Shown here: one piece after another, positions 1 to 6,414 of the stretch
Layout of the letters: each line of letters starts with the position of its first letter
Position numbering within the stretch: position 1 is the stretch's first letter
From: CAZJJZ01 sp964546505
GTDB taxonomy: Bacteria > Patescibacteriota > Gracilibacteria > UBA1369
Direction: 5' to 3'
Length of the DNA: 14,134 nt
Assembly: GCA_964546505.1 (NCBI GenBank)
Contig: CAZJJZ010000029.1
Location: 1-14,134 of the forward strand
Position numbers and translations under genes: made by a program
Notes under the pieces: generated by a model
What the model was told of the DNA's origin: nothing
The model's input: the letters and a program-made list of their open reading frames with translations, nothing else
Databases searched by the model: none

Positions 1-432
1 ATCAGCTTCATCAGCAACAACACGTTGCTGAAGCAGCAGTCCTCCTTCAGCACTGCCTCGCAAGCTGGGAGCATCATCCCAGTTTACAGCGAGGTGGACA
101 TGGCCGCAGCGACCACGACCGCGAACGGTACGTTCAACGTCTGGCAGCTGGGCCAGGGCGCATCCGCGACCACCCTGGAGGTGAAGTGTCTGGACCTCTA
201 CGGTGGGGGCAACAACCCTGCTTGTAGAGTCCAGAACGGAGCCTCCCTGCAGCTCCTCACGGCGCTGCAGTCTCTGTTCGCCTGTTGGCGGACGGGAAGT
301 GGGACGTGCGAGACGGTCCCCGCTGACCTGTTCCAGCCGCTCGCTACGGTCACGTCAGCGAACGGCTACGACCCCCCCGCCTTCAGCGGTGCGGTCTACC
401 TGGTGGTAGAGGTTCCCAGCCTCTGCCGCTAA
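1..432 (+). CDS. 3' end of an unrecognised GC-rich gene, possibly secreted
   Basis: The reading frame is open from the first base of the window to a TAA at 430-432, so the 5' end is missing; the first possible internal start is a TTG at 25. The visible part is about 143 residues. It is rich in Ser, Thr, Ala and Gly and has at least five Cys, in contexts such as VKCLDLYGG, PACRVQ, FACWR and PSLCR at the very C-terminus. This pattern would suit a disulfide-bonded exported or structural protein, but no family is recognised. Codon third positions are strongly G/C, unlike every gene beyond position 1225, which points to a different genomic origin. A perfect GC hairpin follows the stop by 13 bases. 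The frame is convincing as coding because of its length and codon bias; its function is unknown. Confidence 0.6.
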   Translation: MSFISNNTLLKQQSSFSTASQAGSIIPVYSEVDMAAATTTANGTFNVWQLGQGASATTLEVKCLDLYGGGNNPACRVQNGASLQLLTALQSLFACWRTGSGTCETVPADLFQPLATVTSANGYDPPAFSGAVYLVVEVPSLCR

Positions 433-445
433 CATCTCAAAACCC

Positions 446-470
446 GCCCGTGCCGCCTCGCGGCACGGGC
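446..470 (+). terminator. Perfect 11-bp GC hairpin after the partial CDS
   Basis: The arm GCCCGTGCCGC (446-456) pairs perfectly with GCGGCACGGGC (460-470) around a CTC loop. It lies 13 bases after the stop codon, as a terminator would. It is followed by TCTCAG and not by a T-tract, so intrinsic termination would be inefficient; an mRNA 3'-end stabilising hairpin is an alternative. Confidence 0.55.
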
Positions 471-483
471 TCTCAGAAAGGAA

Positions 484-602
484 GGTGCGATAACACCGAA
501 ACCGAGTATCCCAGTTCACACTCATAGTGAGGGCGGGGATCAAGCGATAGGCCAAGGATGGCCGACCCCCGGCGCGCAAGCGTCCGGGGGCTTTCGTATT
601 TT
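484..602 (+). ncRNA. Candidate structured RNA (four consecutive hairpins)
   Basis: Between the preceding hairpin and the next terminator there is no good ORF but a string of short helices. GGTG/CACC pairs at 484-487/494-497. ATCCC/GGGAT pairs at 508-512/536-540 and encloses CACT/AGTG at 519-522/526-529. GGCCA/TGGCC pairs at 550-554/559-563, and the terminator stem at 566-590 follows. This layout could be an independent small RNA or a structured 3' UTR. No known RNA family is recognised. Short helices occur by chance in GC-rich DNA, so the call rests mainly on how closely they are packed and on the strong terminator at the end. Confidence 0.28.
566..602 (+). terminator. Strong intrinsic terminator with GCAA tetraloop
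   Basis: CCCCCGG (566-572) pairs with CCGGGGG (584-590). The inner CGC/GCG helix closes a GCAA (GNRA) tetraloop at 576-579, with one bulged T at 583. A T-rich tail (CTTTCGTATTTT) follows. The GC-rich block ends here: the sequence turns strongly AT-rich immediately afterwards. Confidence 0.65.
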
Positions 603-634
603 GTAATGATTATTGCGAAAACTGCTTATAGAAA

Positions 635-708
635 TTGACAAAGTATTATTTAATTGCATTAATTTGACAAAAGTTAACACAAATGATAAATTGTCATCTT
701 GTCAAATT
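635..708 (+). promoter_or_regulatory. AT-rich promoter-like region with 10-bp inverted repeat
   Basis: Two TTGACA boxes (635-640 and 664-669) match the sigma-70 -35 consensus. Each has a weak -10 match 17 bases downstream: ATTAAT at 658-663 and TAAATT at 687-692. The second box lies inside AATTTGACAA (661-670), which is repeated inverted and perfect as TTGTCAAATT (699-708), so an operator flanking the promoter is possible. It would drive the lipoprotein gene starting at 919 through a leader of about 220 bases. The region is very AT-rich, so chance matches are a real concern. Confidence 0.35.
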
Positions 709-795
709 TGAGAACTTGCGTTGTTTGTAACTACAAATCAACTTGGTTCATTTCCAAAAAATTTGCACAAGCTCATTGACAACCTGTTTGAAGGT

Positions 796-849
796 CTCAG
801 GACAGTAAAATGGTTTTTACAAAACCAAAAGCCAACTTACTGTCCTGAG
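796..849. repeat. Nested inverted repeat (13-bp outer, 7-bp inner arms)
   Basis: CTCAGGACAGTAA (796-808) is matched perfectly by TTACTGTCCTGAG (837-849). Inside it, TGGTTTT (811-817) pairs with AAAACCA (821-827) around a TAC loop. In the + strand transcript this would be a long two-part hairpin about 70 bases before the lipoprotein start, at the change from AT-rich to GC-rich DNA. It could be a leader structure, an operator or the remains of a recombination site. No T-tract follows, so it is not an intrinsic terminator. Confidence 0.6.
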
Positions 850-918
850 GAAATAACTCCAATGGCAGTCCTCACCCGCCCGCTTGACGGGCACAGCCCT
901 CGCGGGCAAGGAGATTCT

Positions 919-1242
919 ATGAACCAGTTCAGCATCATCGTGGTCATCATCCTCACTCTGTTCGTGTGGGGTTGCAACAGCGACTCCACAGTGCCAACGC
1001 TCGAGTCCGCCCCCTACACCCCCGCCACCGGCGGAAACGCCGGGACCGGGGGGCGCTACAGCACTGGCGGCAACTCCACTGGTGGTACGACCTCCACGGG
1101 AGGTGCCGCCACTGACCCGGAGAACCGCCCCGGCAAGCCGCCGGGTACGCAGTCCTACGGCTTCGGCTCCCGATCACCTTCAAACAGGACAGGCGCGCCG
1201 CCGCTCGCGCGGCGCGCCCTTTCCTTACATCAAAAAATTTAA
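919..1242 (+). CDS. Small Gly/Thr-rich putative lipoprotein
   Basis: The predicted 107-aa protein begins MNQFSIIVVIILTLFVWGC: a short hydrophobic signal segment leading to a lipobox-like VWGC with Cys19 (Trp at -2 is atypical). The mature part is a low-complexity TGG/STGG repeat (about residues 37-62) followed by a Pro/Arg/Gly-rich tail. The ATG at 919 was chosen because AAGGAG (908-913) lies 5 bases upstream and the signal peptide starts there; the frame is open further upstream to a TTG at 721, but with different composition. The frame reads through the GC hairpin at 1192-1218 and stops only at 1240-1242 inside AT-rich DNA, overlapping the rmlD 3' end. The natural C-terminus may therefore have been lost at a junction. 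Similar TGG-repeat lipoproteins are typical of GC-rich Myxococcota-like genomes; this is known family style, not a proven relation. Confidence 0.5.
   Translation: MNQFSIIVVIILTLFVWGCNSDSTVPTLESAPYTPATGGNAGTGGRYSTGGNSTGGTTSTGGAATDPENRPGKPPGTQSYGFGSRSPSNRTGAPPLARRALSLHQKI
1192..1224 (+). terminator. GC-rich hairpin at the composition boundary
   Basis: GGCGCGCCGC (1192-1201) pairs perfectly with GCGGCGCGCC (1209-1218). It is followed by CTTTCC on the + strand. The hairpin lies within the open lipoprotein frame and ends six bases before the rmlD stop codon. It could end transcription from either side, though neither side has a proper T-tract. Confidence 0.4.
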
Positions 1243-2112
1243 CTCCTCCAAATAAGTATTTAAAGCCTCTTTCCAACTGCGCATATTGGGCAGCTTGGAA
1301 TTTTTCAACACTGAATATTGCGGCCTGACCACTGTTGCGGGGAAGTCCGCCAAAGAGCAGGCCGAAACCAAATTTTCCTTACCATATTTGCTCAAAATCG
1401 TTTTTGCCAAATGAAAAATCGAGGTTTCTCCTTCATTGGTAATATGATAATTCCCAGCATCGAATTCATTAGACTCCAGTAACCACTTCACTTGTCTGGC
1501 CAAATCCTTTGCATAAGTTACAGTTACCAACTGATCTTCGGCAGCTTTAATTGCTTTACCTTCTTTGGCCAAATTCAAAAATTTGTGCACTAAATTTACT
1601 TTACCCAAACCGAACAAATAACTTGTTCTGATATTAAAATATTTTCCCTCTGGCAATTCCAAAGTATCATCCTCCAACTGCATTTCATCCTCCAACAATT
1701 CCTCTCCCAAAGCCTTACTCATGCCATAAACATTCAATGGCTTTCTTGTATCATCCTCCGCGTATCCCGCCGCTTTTTTACCATCAAAAACATAATCCGT
1801 GCTAAAATTCACCAGAGTCACGCCAAATTCCCTACAAGCCTTGGCCAACATACCCACCGAATAACCATTCACCAATTTCGCCATCTCCGCTTCACTTTCC
1901 GCTTTGTTCACATCAGTATAGGCAATCGCATTAATCACCACATCCGGCTGAATTTTCAAAATCGCCGCCAAAATATCCTCCTTTTTCGCAAAGTCAAATT
2001 CTGCACTTCTGCTCAATCCAATTACATCACGATCATGCAAAGCACTGATCAGTTCTCTACCCAACATGCCATCTTTTCCCAGTACCAAATAACGGCTTTT
2101 GGAGTTAATCAA
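1225..2112 (-). CDS. rmlD: RmlD-like dTDP-4-dehydrorhamnose reductase (SDR family)
   Basis: This 295-aa protein matches the RmlD_sub_bind family, which reduces dTDP-4-dehydro-L-rhamnose to dTDP-L-rhamnose with NAD(P)H for cell-surface polysaccharide. It shows an N-terminal Rossmann motif GKDGMLG (residues 12-18), the family block STDYVFDG (104-111) and the catalytic pair Tyr129/Lys133 in YGMSK. The length is normal for the family. A Glu/Asp-rich insertion (DEMQLEDD) follows the active-site helix. The start is a TTG at 2112: the codon just before it in frame is a TAA, and any later start would cut the NAD motif. TTG overlaps the proS stop as TTGA, implying translational coupling. No other rhamnose-pathway genes are visible, so the exact substrate is uncertain; a related sugar-nucleotide reductase is possible. 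Confidence 0.85.
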   Translation of the reverse strand: MINSKSRYLVLGKDGMLGRELISALHDRDVIGLSRSAEFDFAKKEDILAAILKIQPDVVINAIAYTDVNKAESEAEMAKLVNGYSVGMLAKACREFGVTLVNFSTDYVFDGKKAAGYAEDDTRKPLNVYGMSKALGEELLEDEMQLEDDTLELPEGKYFNIRTSYLFGLGKVNLVHKFLNLAKEGKAIKAAEDQLVTVTYAKDLARQVKWLLESNEFDAGNYHITNEGETSIFHLAKTILSKYGKENLVSACSLADFPATVVRPQYSVLKNSKLPNMRSWKEALNTYLEELNFLM

Positions 2113-3356
2113 TTAGGTTTATAGTAAAAATATAAAAATTCTATTAAATTGCTTAATTTAATCATCTGTACCTCCTCTTTATTTCTTTCTTTTACTTCAG
2201 CTTCGCCATTTGCCAAGGTTTTTTCCGAAATCAATATCCGAACAGGCAAGCCAATCAAATCGGCATCACGCAATTTTTTACCTGCGCTTTCATCCCTATC
2301 GTCAAATAATACTTGATAGCCAGCGTGCTGAATTTTCTCATAATATTTCATAGCTTCCGCCAAAATTGCAGTATCCTTGCCCAGATATGTTAAATGTACG
2401 TCAAAGGGGGCAACTTCTTTTGGCCAAATAATGCCTTTTTCATCATGTGAAGCTTCCACAATTGTACCCATTAACCTTGTAGTTCCAATACCATAACAGC
2501 CCATCAGAATTTTCTTCCTTTTTCCATCACGATCAGTAAACTCCATACCAAAATCTTCTGTGAACTTACTACCCAGTTTAAAAATATTACCTGCCTCCAC
2601 GCCTTTTGCTTCTTTGAAATTCTTCAACTCCTCCGAGCTGGCTTTTTCCATAACTTCACTATTAAAAGCCTCTCCAGTAGCTGCATTGATATAAATTTTA
2701 TCCTCACCGGCATCAGTTAAAACCTGAAATTCATGAGAATACTTATCACTAAATGACCCGCCAGAGGCCTTTACCACATAAGCGTTTAGTCCGCAGCGAG
2801 TAAATATTTTCAAATACGCCTGCTTCACCACTTCATAAAAATTATCTAAATCTTCTTCAGTTTCATGAAAACTGTACAAATCCTTCATGCCAAATTCTCT
2901 TCCACGCAAAATCCCTGATTTGGCACGTGCTTCATTCCTAAACTTGGTTTGAATTTGATATACCGCCATCGGAAAATCACGATAGGAAAGCAAAAATTGC
3001 TTAATTAGGGGAGTGACCATTTCTTCATGGCTCATGCCCAAAAAATACTTTTTTTCTCCGTGACCTTCAGTCTTAAATAAGGTTTCATCACAAGTAACAT
3101 CTCTGCCTGTTGTCTGCCAGTACTCTACAGGATGCAAAGCTGGCATCAAAATTTCCTGGCAACCAATCGCATTCAACTCATGACGAATGATATTGTTGAT
3201 TTTCTGCATCACTCTCATCCCAAGTGGTAAGAAATTATATATTCCCGCTGCTACCTGGTCGATGAAACCAGCTTGAATCAATAATTTGCCATTAACACTT
3301 TCCTGATCAGTAACAGGATTTTGCTTGGCTCTACCCACTAAAAATGAATATCGCAT
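2109..3356 (-). CDS. proS: Prolyl-tRNA synthetase, short type lacking the INS domain
   Basis: This class II aminoacyl-tRNA synthetase attaches proline to tRNA-Pro in the cytoplasm. The 415 residues include motif 2 around FRNEARAKSGILRGREF (about 139-155, with Arg140 and Glu142), the KDLYSF block (158-163), motif 3 GCYGIGTTR (286-294), and a C-terminal anticodon-binding domain from about 315 containing FDDRDESAGKKL. Bacterial-type ProRS of about 570 residues carries an INS editing domain between motifs 2 and 3; here that stretch is short, as in mitochondrial and alphaproteobacterial enzymes. Cis-editing of Ala-tRNA-Pro is therefore presumably absent. The ATG at 3356 comes directly after a seven-T tract, with no room for a ribosome-binding site. 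The gene lies downstream of infB and overlaps rmlD by four bases. Confidence 0.95.
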   Translation of the reverse strand: MRYSFLVGRAKQNPVTDQESVNGKLLIQAGFIDQVAAGIYNFLPLGMRVMQKINNIIRHELNAIGCQEILMPALHPVEYWQTTGRDVTCDETLFKTEGHGEKKYFLGMSHEEMVTPLIKQFLLSYRDFPMAVYQIQTKFRNEARAKSGILRGREFGMKDLYSFHETEEDLDNFYEVVKQAYLKIFTRCGLNAYVVKASGGSFSDKYSHEFQVLTDAGEDKIYINAATGEAFNSEVMEKASSEELKNFKEAKGVEAGNIFKLGSKFTEDFGMEFTDRDGKRKKILMGCYGIGTTRLMGTIVEASHDEKGIIWPKEVAPFDVHLTYLGKDTAILAEAMKYYEKIQHAGYQVLFDDRDESAGKKLRDADLIGLPVRILISEKTLANGEAEVKERNKEEVQMIKLSNLIEFLYFYYKPN

Positions 3357-3424
3357 AAAAAAAGCTAATTTGTTATGCCTGAATCTTAGTTATTTGACAA
3401 AACTAATGCAAACAAATCAGCTTT
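3357..3424 (-). terminator. Intrinsic terminator of infB, abutting the proS start
   Basis: In the minus-strand RNA, AAAGCUGAUUUGUU (from 3424 to 3411) pairs over 14 positions, one of them G-U, with AACAAAUUAGCUUU (3374 to 3361), followed by a seven-U tract at 3363-3357. The loop of about 36 bases contains a further TTAGTT/AACTAA helix. The stem begins six bases after the infB stop. The single G-U pair would be an A-C mismatch in the opposite transcript, so the minus orientation is the functional one. Confidence 0.8.
3372..3400 (-). promoter_or_regulatory. Possible proS promoter inside the terminator loop
   Basis: On the minus strand TTGTCA (3400-3395; 5 of 6 to -35 consensus) is followed after 17 bases by CATAAC (3377-3372; 4 of 6 to -10). 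Transcription would begin near 3365, giving proS an almost leaderless mRNA. This would explain how proS is expressed although infB transcription should end just before it. The -10 match is modest. Confidence 0.35.
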
Positions 3425-3430
3425 ACCGAT

Positions 3431-5980
3431 TTACAAAGTCCTCATCTTCTTTTCAATTTTATAAGGTCGCAAAATATCGCCAACTTCAATTTTGACATTT
3501 CCTCCGTGTATTTTGATTCCACATTCATTGCCCTCTTTGATTTCATTTAGACTGTCTTGATTTTTCTGCAATGAAACGATTTGTGTCTCGCCCACTAACT
3601 CGTTATTTCTGAAAACTCTTAACTTGGTTTTATTTTGCACCACTCCAGAACTGATATAGCAACCAATAATCATTTCTTTTTTCTTGGAGAAGAAAATCAT
3701 CTTGGCTTCCATTTCACCTAGTTCTTTCTCAATCATTTCAGGCTCCAATAAACCGGTAAGAATTTTCTTCACATCATCAATCAGTTTATAAATAATTTCA
3801 TATTGGGCGATTTCCACATTTTCTCTTTCTGCTAAAGCATTTACCTGCGCCGGTACTTTGACATGAAAGCCGAGTACCAAACCGCCACTGGCCGCTGCCA
3901 TCATCACATCAGATTCAGCAACATCCCCAACACCAGATAAAATGACCTTTACACCAACACTTTCATGCTTAATATCTCCCAGCATTTGCTTGATTGCTTC
4001 CAAACTACCCGTTGTGTCAGCTTTCAATACCAGTTTCAATTGCTTTAGCTGGCCAGAGGTAATCGCTGACATAATTTCTCCCAGACCTCTTTCTCTCTGC
4101 TGAGCCTGGCGCATATTTTTGATCGAGATTGATTTGCTCCTGGCAATTCGCTCATCTGGCACCACTTGTAAAATATCACCAGCCATGGGCTGTTCGGCCA
4201 AGCCAGCAATCAAGACGGGTGTGGAAGGAGCAGCTATTCTAATATTTTTGCCACGATGATCTTTCATGACTTTGATTCTGCCCCAGGTTTCTCCCACCAC
4301 CACATTGTCCATGATTTTGAGAGTACCGGTATTGACTATTACTGTAGCCACCGGTCCCATACTTTTATCCAAATTGGTTTCTATTACTGTGCCTATAGCC
4401 GCTCGGCCAAAATTTGCCTTCAAATTTTCCATTTCTGCTACCAGTAATATCATTTCCAAAAGCTGAGGAATACCTTGTTTGGTCAGAGCGGAAACTGGAA
4501 CCATAATTGTTGTTCCGCCCCAATCTTCAGGAGTCAGATCATAGGCGGCTAATTCACCTTTAACACGATCAGGATCAGCACCAGGCTTATCAATTTTGTT
4601 GATGGCGACTATGATTGGCACATCAGCGTCTTTGGCATGCTGAATGGCCTCGACTGTTTGTGGTTTGATTCCCTCATCAGCAGCCACAACCAAAATGGCA
4701 ATATCGGTAACTTTGGCTCCACGGGCGCGCATCGCGGTAAAAGCTTCATGGCCCGGCGTGTCTATGAAAGTGATTTTTTTCTGATTTTTCTCTACCTGAT
4801 AAGCTCCAATATGCTGAGTAATTCCACCAGATTCTGTTGAAACCACATTTGCTTCTCGAATGGCATCCAGTAACGAAGTTTTTCCATGATCAACATGCCC
4901 CATTACCACAACAATAGCCGGTCTTTCTTGTAAATCAGTATCATCTTGTTCAGCCATGAGAGATGCCAAATCTCCTTTGAACAAATCTTCTGCAGAACCA
5001 AATGTCTGTTTCTTTTTGATCTTAACATTCAAATCCACCGCAATAATCGCAGCAGTGTCATAATCAATTTGTTGATTGATGTTAGCCAAAATACCGTTCT
5101 TCATCAATTCACCAATGATTTTTGCTGCACCCAATCCTGATTTCTCGGCAAATTCCTTAACTGAAATCACATCCGGTATCTCAACAATTCTATTTGGATC
5201 ATATTTCAAAGTTTGGCTCACAGTAGGCTGAGCACGTTTAATCTGTTGTTTGGCGGCATCTTTACCAGCAGTCTTTTTTCTTTGTGAGTGAACAATCTCT
5301 CTTTCTCTTTCCTCTGCAATCAATTCATCGTAAATTTCTGCTGTATCTTTAGGTCCATTGGCTTCATCCAAACCGAGCAACTCATCAGAGACCGTAGTAT
5401 CTACTTTTTGATGCGGTGTTTTCTTGGTTTCTTTTTCTATCGAAGCAGGTTTGAAAGTATCAAAAGACTTGGATTTTTCTTGATTTTTGGGGTCTTCCTT
5501 GCGTTGTTTAGTTTTTTGTACTTGCTGTAATGGTTTTTTAAACTTATCAAAAACTTTTTTCTTATCGAAACCAGCAGAGTGAGGTTTCTCACTTTTTTTC
5601 TCTTCCACCTTTTCTTCTATCAGATATTCTACCGGCTTGGAATTGCCGAAAATTGCAGCACGATCTGGCTTTTTGGGTTCTTCTTTGACGGTTTTAACAG
5701 CTTCGACTTTGGACTTAACTTCTGATTTAGACTTACTATCAGGCTTTTTGGGCGCTTTTTCTTTTTTCTCCTTTTTTGCTTGCTTTTCCTTCTTGGCTGA
5801 TCTCTCATCGATATCAGACATAAAAAAAGCAACAATTTTTTTTGCCAAACTGCCGTCAATTGATCGGGCTGTGGGATTTAGTTCCTGACCTAATTGTTTG
5901 GCTGCAGCATGAATTTCTCTAACAGAGACATTGCATTGCTGAGCGATTTCAATAAGCGAAACTTCTGCAGTTTTAACCAA
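3431..5980 (-). CDS. infB: Translation initiation factor IF-2
   Basis: IF-2 is the GTPase that places fMet-tRNA on the 30S subunit and promotes subunit joining. The 849-aa protein has an N-terminal IF2_N-like segment (about 5-52), a long Lys/Glu-rich linker (about 58-250), and a second IF2_N domain (about 266-322). The G domain follows, with G1 GHVDHGKT (361-368), the ITQHIGAY switch region, G3 DTPGH (407-411), G4 NKID (461-464) and a G5-like SAL near 498. Domains II to IV follow, ending in the C-terminal barrel that binds fMet-tRNA. The length is typical. The start is a TTG at 5980; no in-frame ATG lies upstream, and the IF2_N helix begins at once. No Shine-Dalgarno sequence is visible. It ends in a clear terminator and is transcribed divergently from the SGNH unit. 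Confidence 0.96.
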   Translation of the reverse strand: MVKTAEVSLIEIAQQCNVSVREIHAAAKQLGQELNPTARSIDGSLAKKIVAFFMSDIDERSAKKEKQAKKEKKEKAPKKPDSKSKSEVKSKVEAVKTVKEEPKKPDRAAIFGNSKPVEYLIEEKVEEKKSEKPHSAGFDKKKVFDKFKKPLQQVQKTKQRKEDPKNQEKSKSFDTFKPASIEKETKKTPHQKVDTTVSDELLGLDEANGPKDTAEIYDELIAEEREREIVHSQRKKTAGKDAAKQQIKRAQPTVSQTLKYDPNRIVEIPDVISVKEFAEKSGLGAAKIIGELMKNGILANINQQIDYDTAAIIAVDLNVKIKKKQTFGSAEDLFKGDLASLMAEQDDTDLQERPAIVVVMGHVDHGKTSLLDAIREANVVSTESGGITQHIGAYQVEKNQKKITFIDTPGHEAFTAMRARGAKVTDIAILVVAADEGIKPQTVEAIQHAKDADVPIIVAINKIDKPGADPDRVKGELAAYDLTPEDWGGTTIMVPVSALTKQGIPQLLEMILLVAEMENLKANFGRAAIGTVIETNLDKSMGPVATVIVNTGTLKIMDNVVVGETWGRIKVMKDHRGKNIRIAAPSTPVLIAGLAEQPMAGDILQVVPDERIARSKSISIKNMRQAQQRERGLGEIMSAITSGQLKQLKLVLKADTTGSLEAIKQMLGDIKHESVGVKVILSGVGDVAESDVMMAAASGGLVLGFHVKVPAQVNALAERENVEIAQYEIIYKLIDDVKKILTGLLEPEMIEKELGEMEAKMIFFSKKKEMIIGCYISSGVVQNKTKLRVFRNNELVGETQIVSLQKNQDSLNEIKEGNECGIKIHGGNVKIEVGDILRPYKIEKKMRTL

Positions 5981-5982
5981 AC

Positions 5983-6055
5983 TGGTACAATAATGAAATA
6001 AAGCGCCTGCATTTTATCTCTTTAACTAGAGAAAAGAAAAAAAAAATGGTACAAT
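5983..6055 (+). promoter_or_regulatory. infB/SGNH divergent intergenic region with two extended -10 boxes
   Basis: The nine bases TGGTACAAT occur twice on the + strand, at 5983-5991 and 6047-6055. Each is an extended -10 (TGn plus TACAAT, 5 of 6 to TATAAT), with no good -35. The second would start transcription near 6062, only about 14 bases before the ATG at 6076. Between them is a TCTCT/AGAGA palindrome (6018-6032) and a ten-A tract (6037-6046) just upstream of the second box. For infB, TAAAAT on the minus strand (6016-6011) is a possible -10 with a poor -35. Confidence 0.45.
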
Positions 6056-6075
6056 GTAGTGATTAACTTTTTTTT

Positions 6076-6414
6076 ATGGAAAACTCACCCGAACAAGCAC
6101 AGGAAAAATATGTCGATCAAGCGGCAGAATTAATGCTTGAAAAAGCACGTTTTGAACTCGAAACCAAGAACATGTATCAGGCCTTAATCAACAGTCCAGA
6201 AATGCGCAGTTATCAAAACGTCTTAAGAGATCTCAAGAACAGCAAAACATTTCCCGCAACGCAGCAATTAGAGGTGAAAGGACAAAAGGTGATGATTAAA
6301 ATGGAAAATTGGGGTGATCACTTTCAAGTTTCTGCCTATTTTCCGGAAACTCCTGAGCAAACATTTGATTTTCCAGCTTGGTTAAAAAAACTCAATCAAA
6401 ATGAAACCATTTAA
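6076..6414 (+). CDS. Unrecognised 112-aa protein, partner of the SGNH gene
   Basis: No family is recognised. The protein is soluble-looking, with no signal peptide or membrane segment. Residues 1-60 are charged and helix-prone (Glu/Gln/Ala/Lys-rich), and the second half looks like a small alpha/beta unit, with alternating VKGQKVMIKMENW and FQVSAYF strands followed by an aromatic FDFPAWLKKL helix. The start is the ATG at 6076, directly after an eight-T tract and without a ribosome-binding site. Its stop lies 14 bases inside the next gene, so the two are translationally coupled and probably work together. Base composition matches the neighbouring housekeeping genes, so it belongs to this genome. 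Its function cannot be given. Confidence 0.75.
   Translation: MENSPEQAQEKYVDQAAELMLEKARFELETKNMYQALINSPEMRSYQNVLRDLKNSKTFPATQQLEVKGQKVMIKMENWGDHFQVSAYFPETPEQTFDFPAWLKKLNQNETI

Noticed and set aside
355..579. 74-aa minus-strand ORF over hairpin region
   Set aside because: It crosses two strong hairpins and the end of the partial CDS, and its composition is not protein-like.
796..849. Integron attC site
   Set aside because: The expected GTTRRRY and RYYYAAC core sequences are not present at the ends of the inverted repeat.
721..918. Upstream extension of the lipoprotein frame to a TTG at 721
   Set aside because: The extension is AT-rich with no ribosome-binding site and spans the inverted repeat, whereas the ATG at 919 has AAGGAG five bases upstream and begins a signal peptide.
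953..1276. 107-aa minus-strand ORF over the lipoprotein gene
   Set aside because: It is Arg/Cys-rich antisense sequence typical of GC-rich DNA and crosses the composition boundary and the rmlD 3' end.
3357..3424. T-box riboswitch upstream of proS
   Set aside because: The interval is only about 75 bases, with no recognisable T-box sequence or specifier stem; it is fully explained as an intrinsic terminator.
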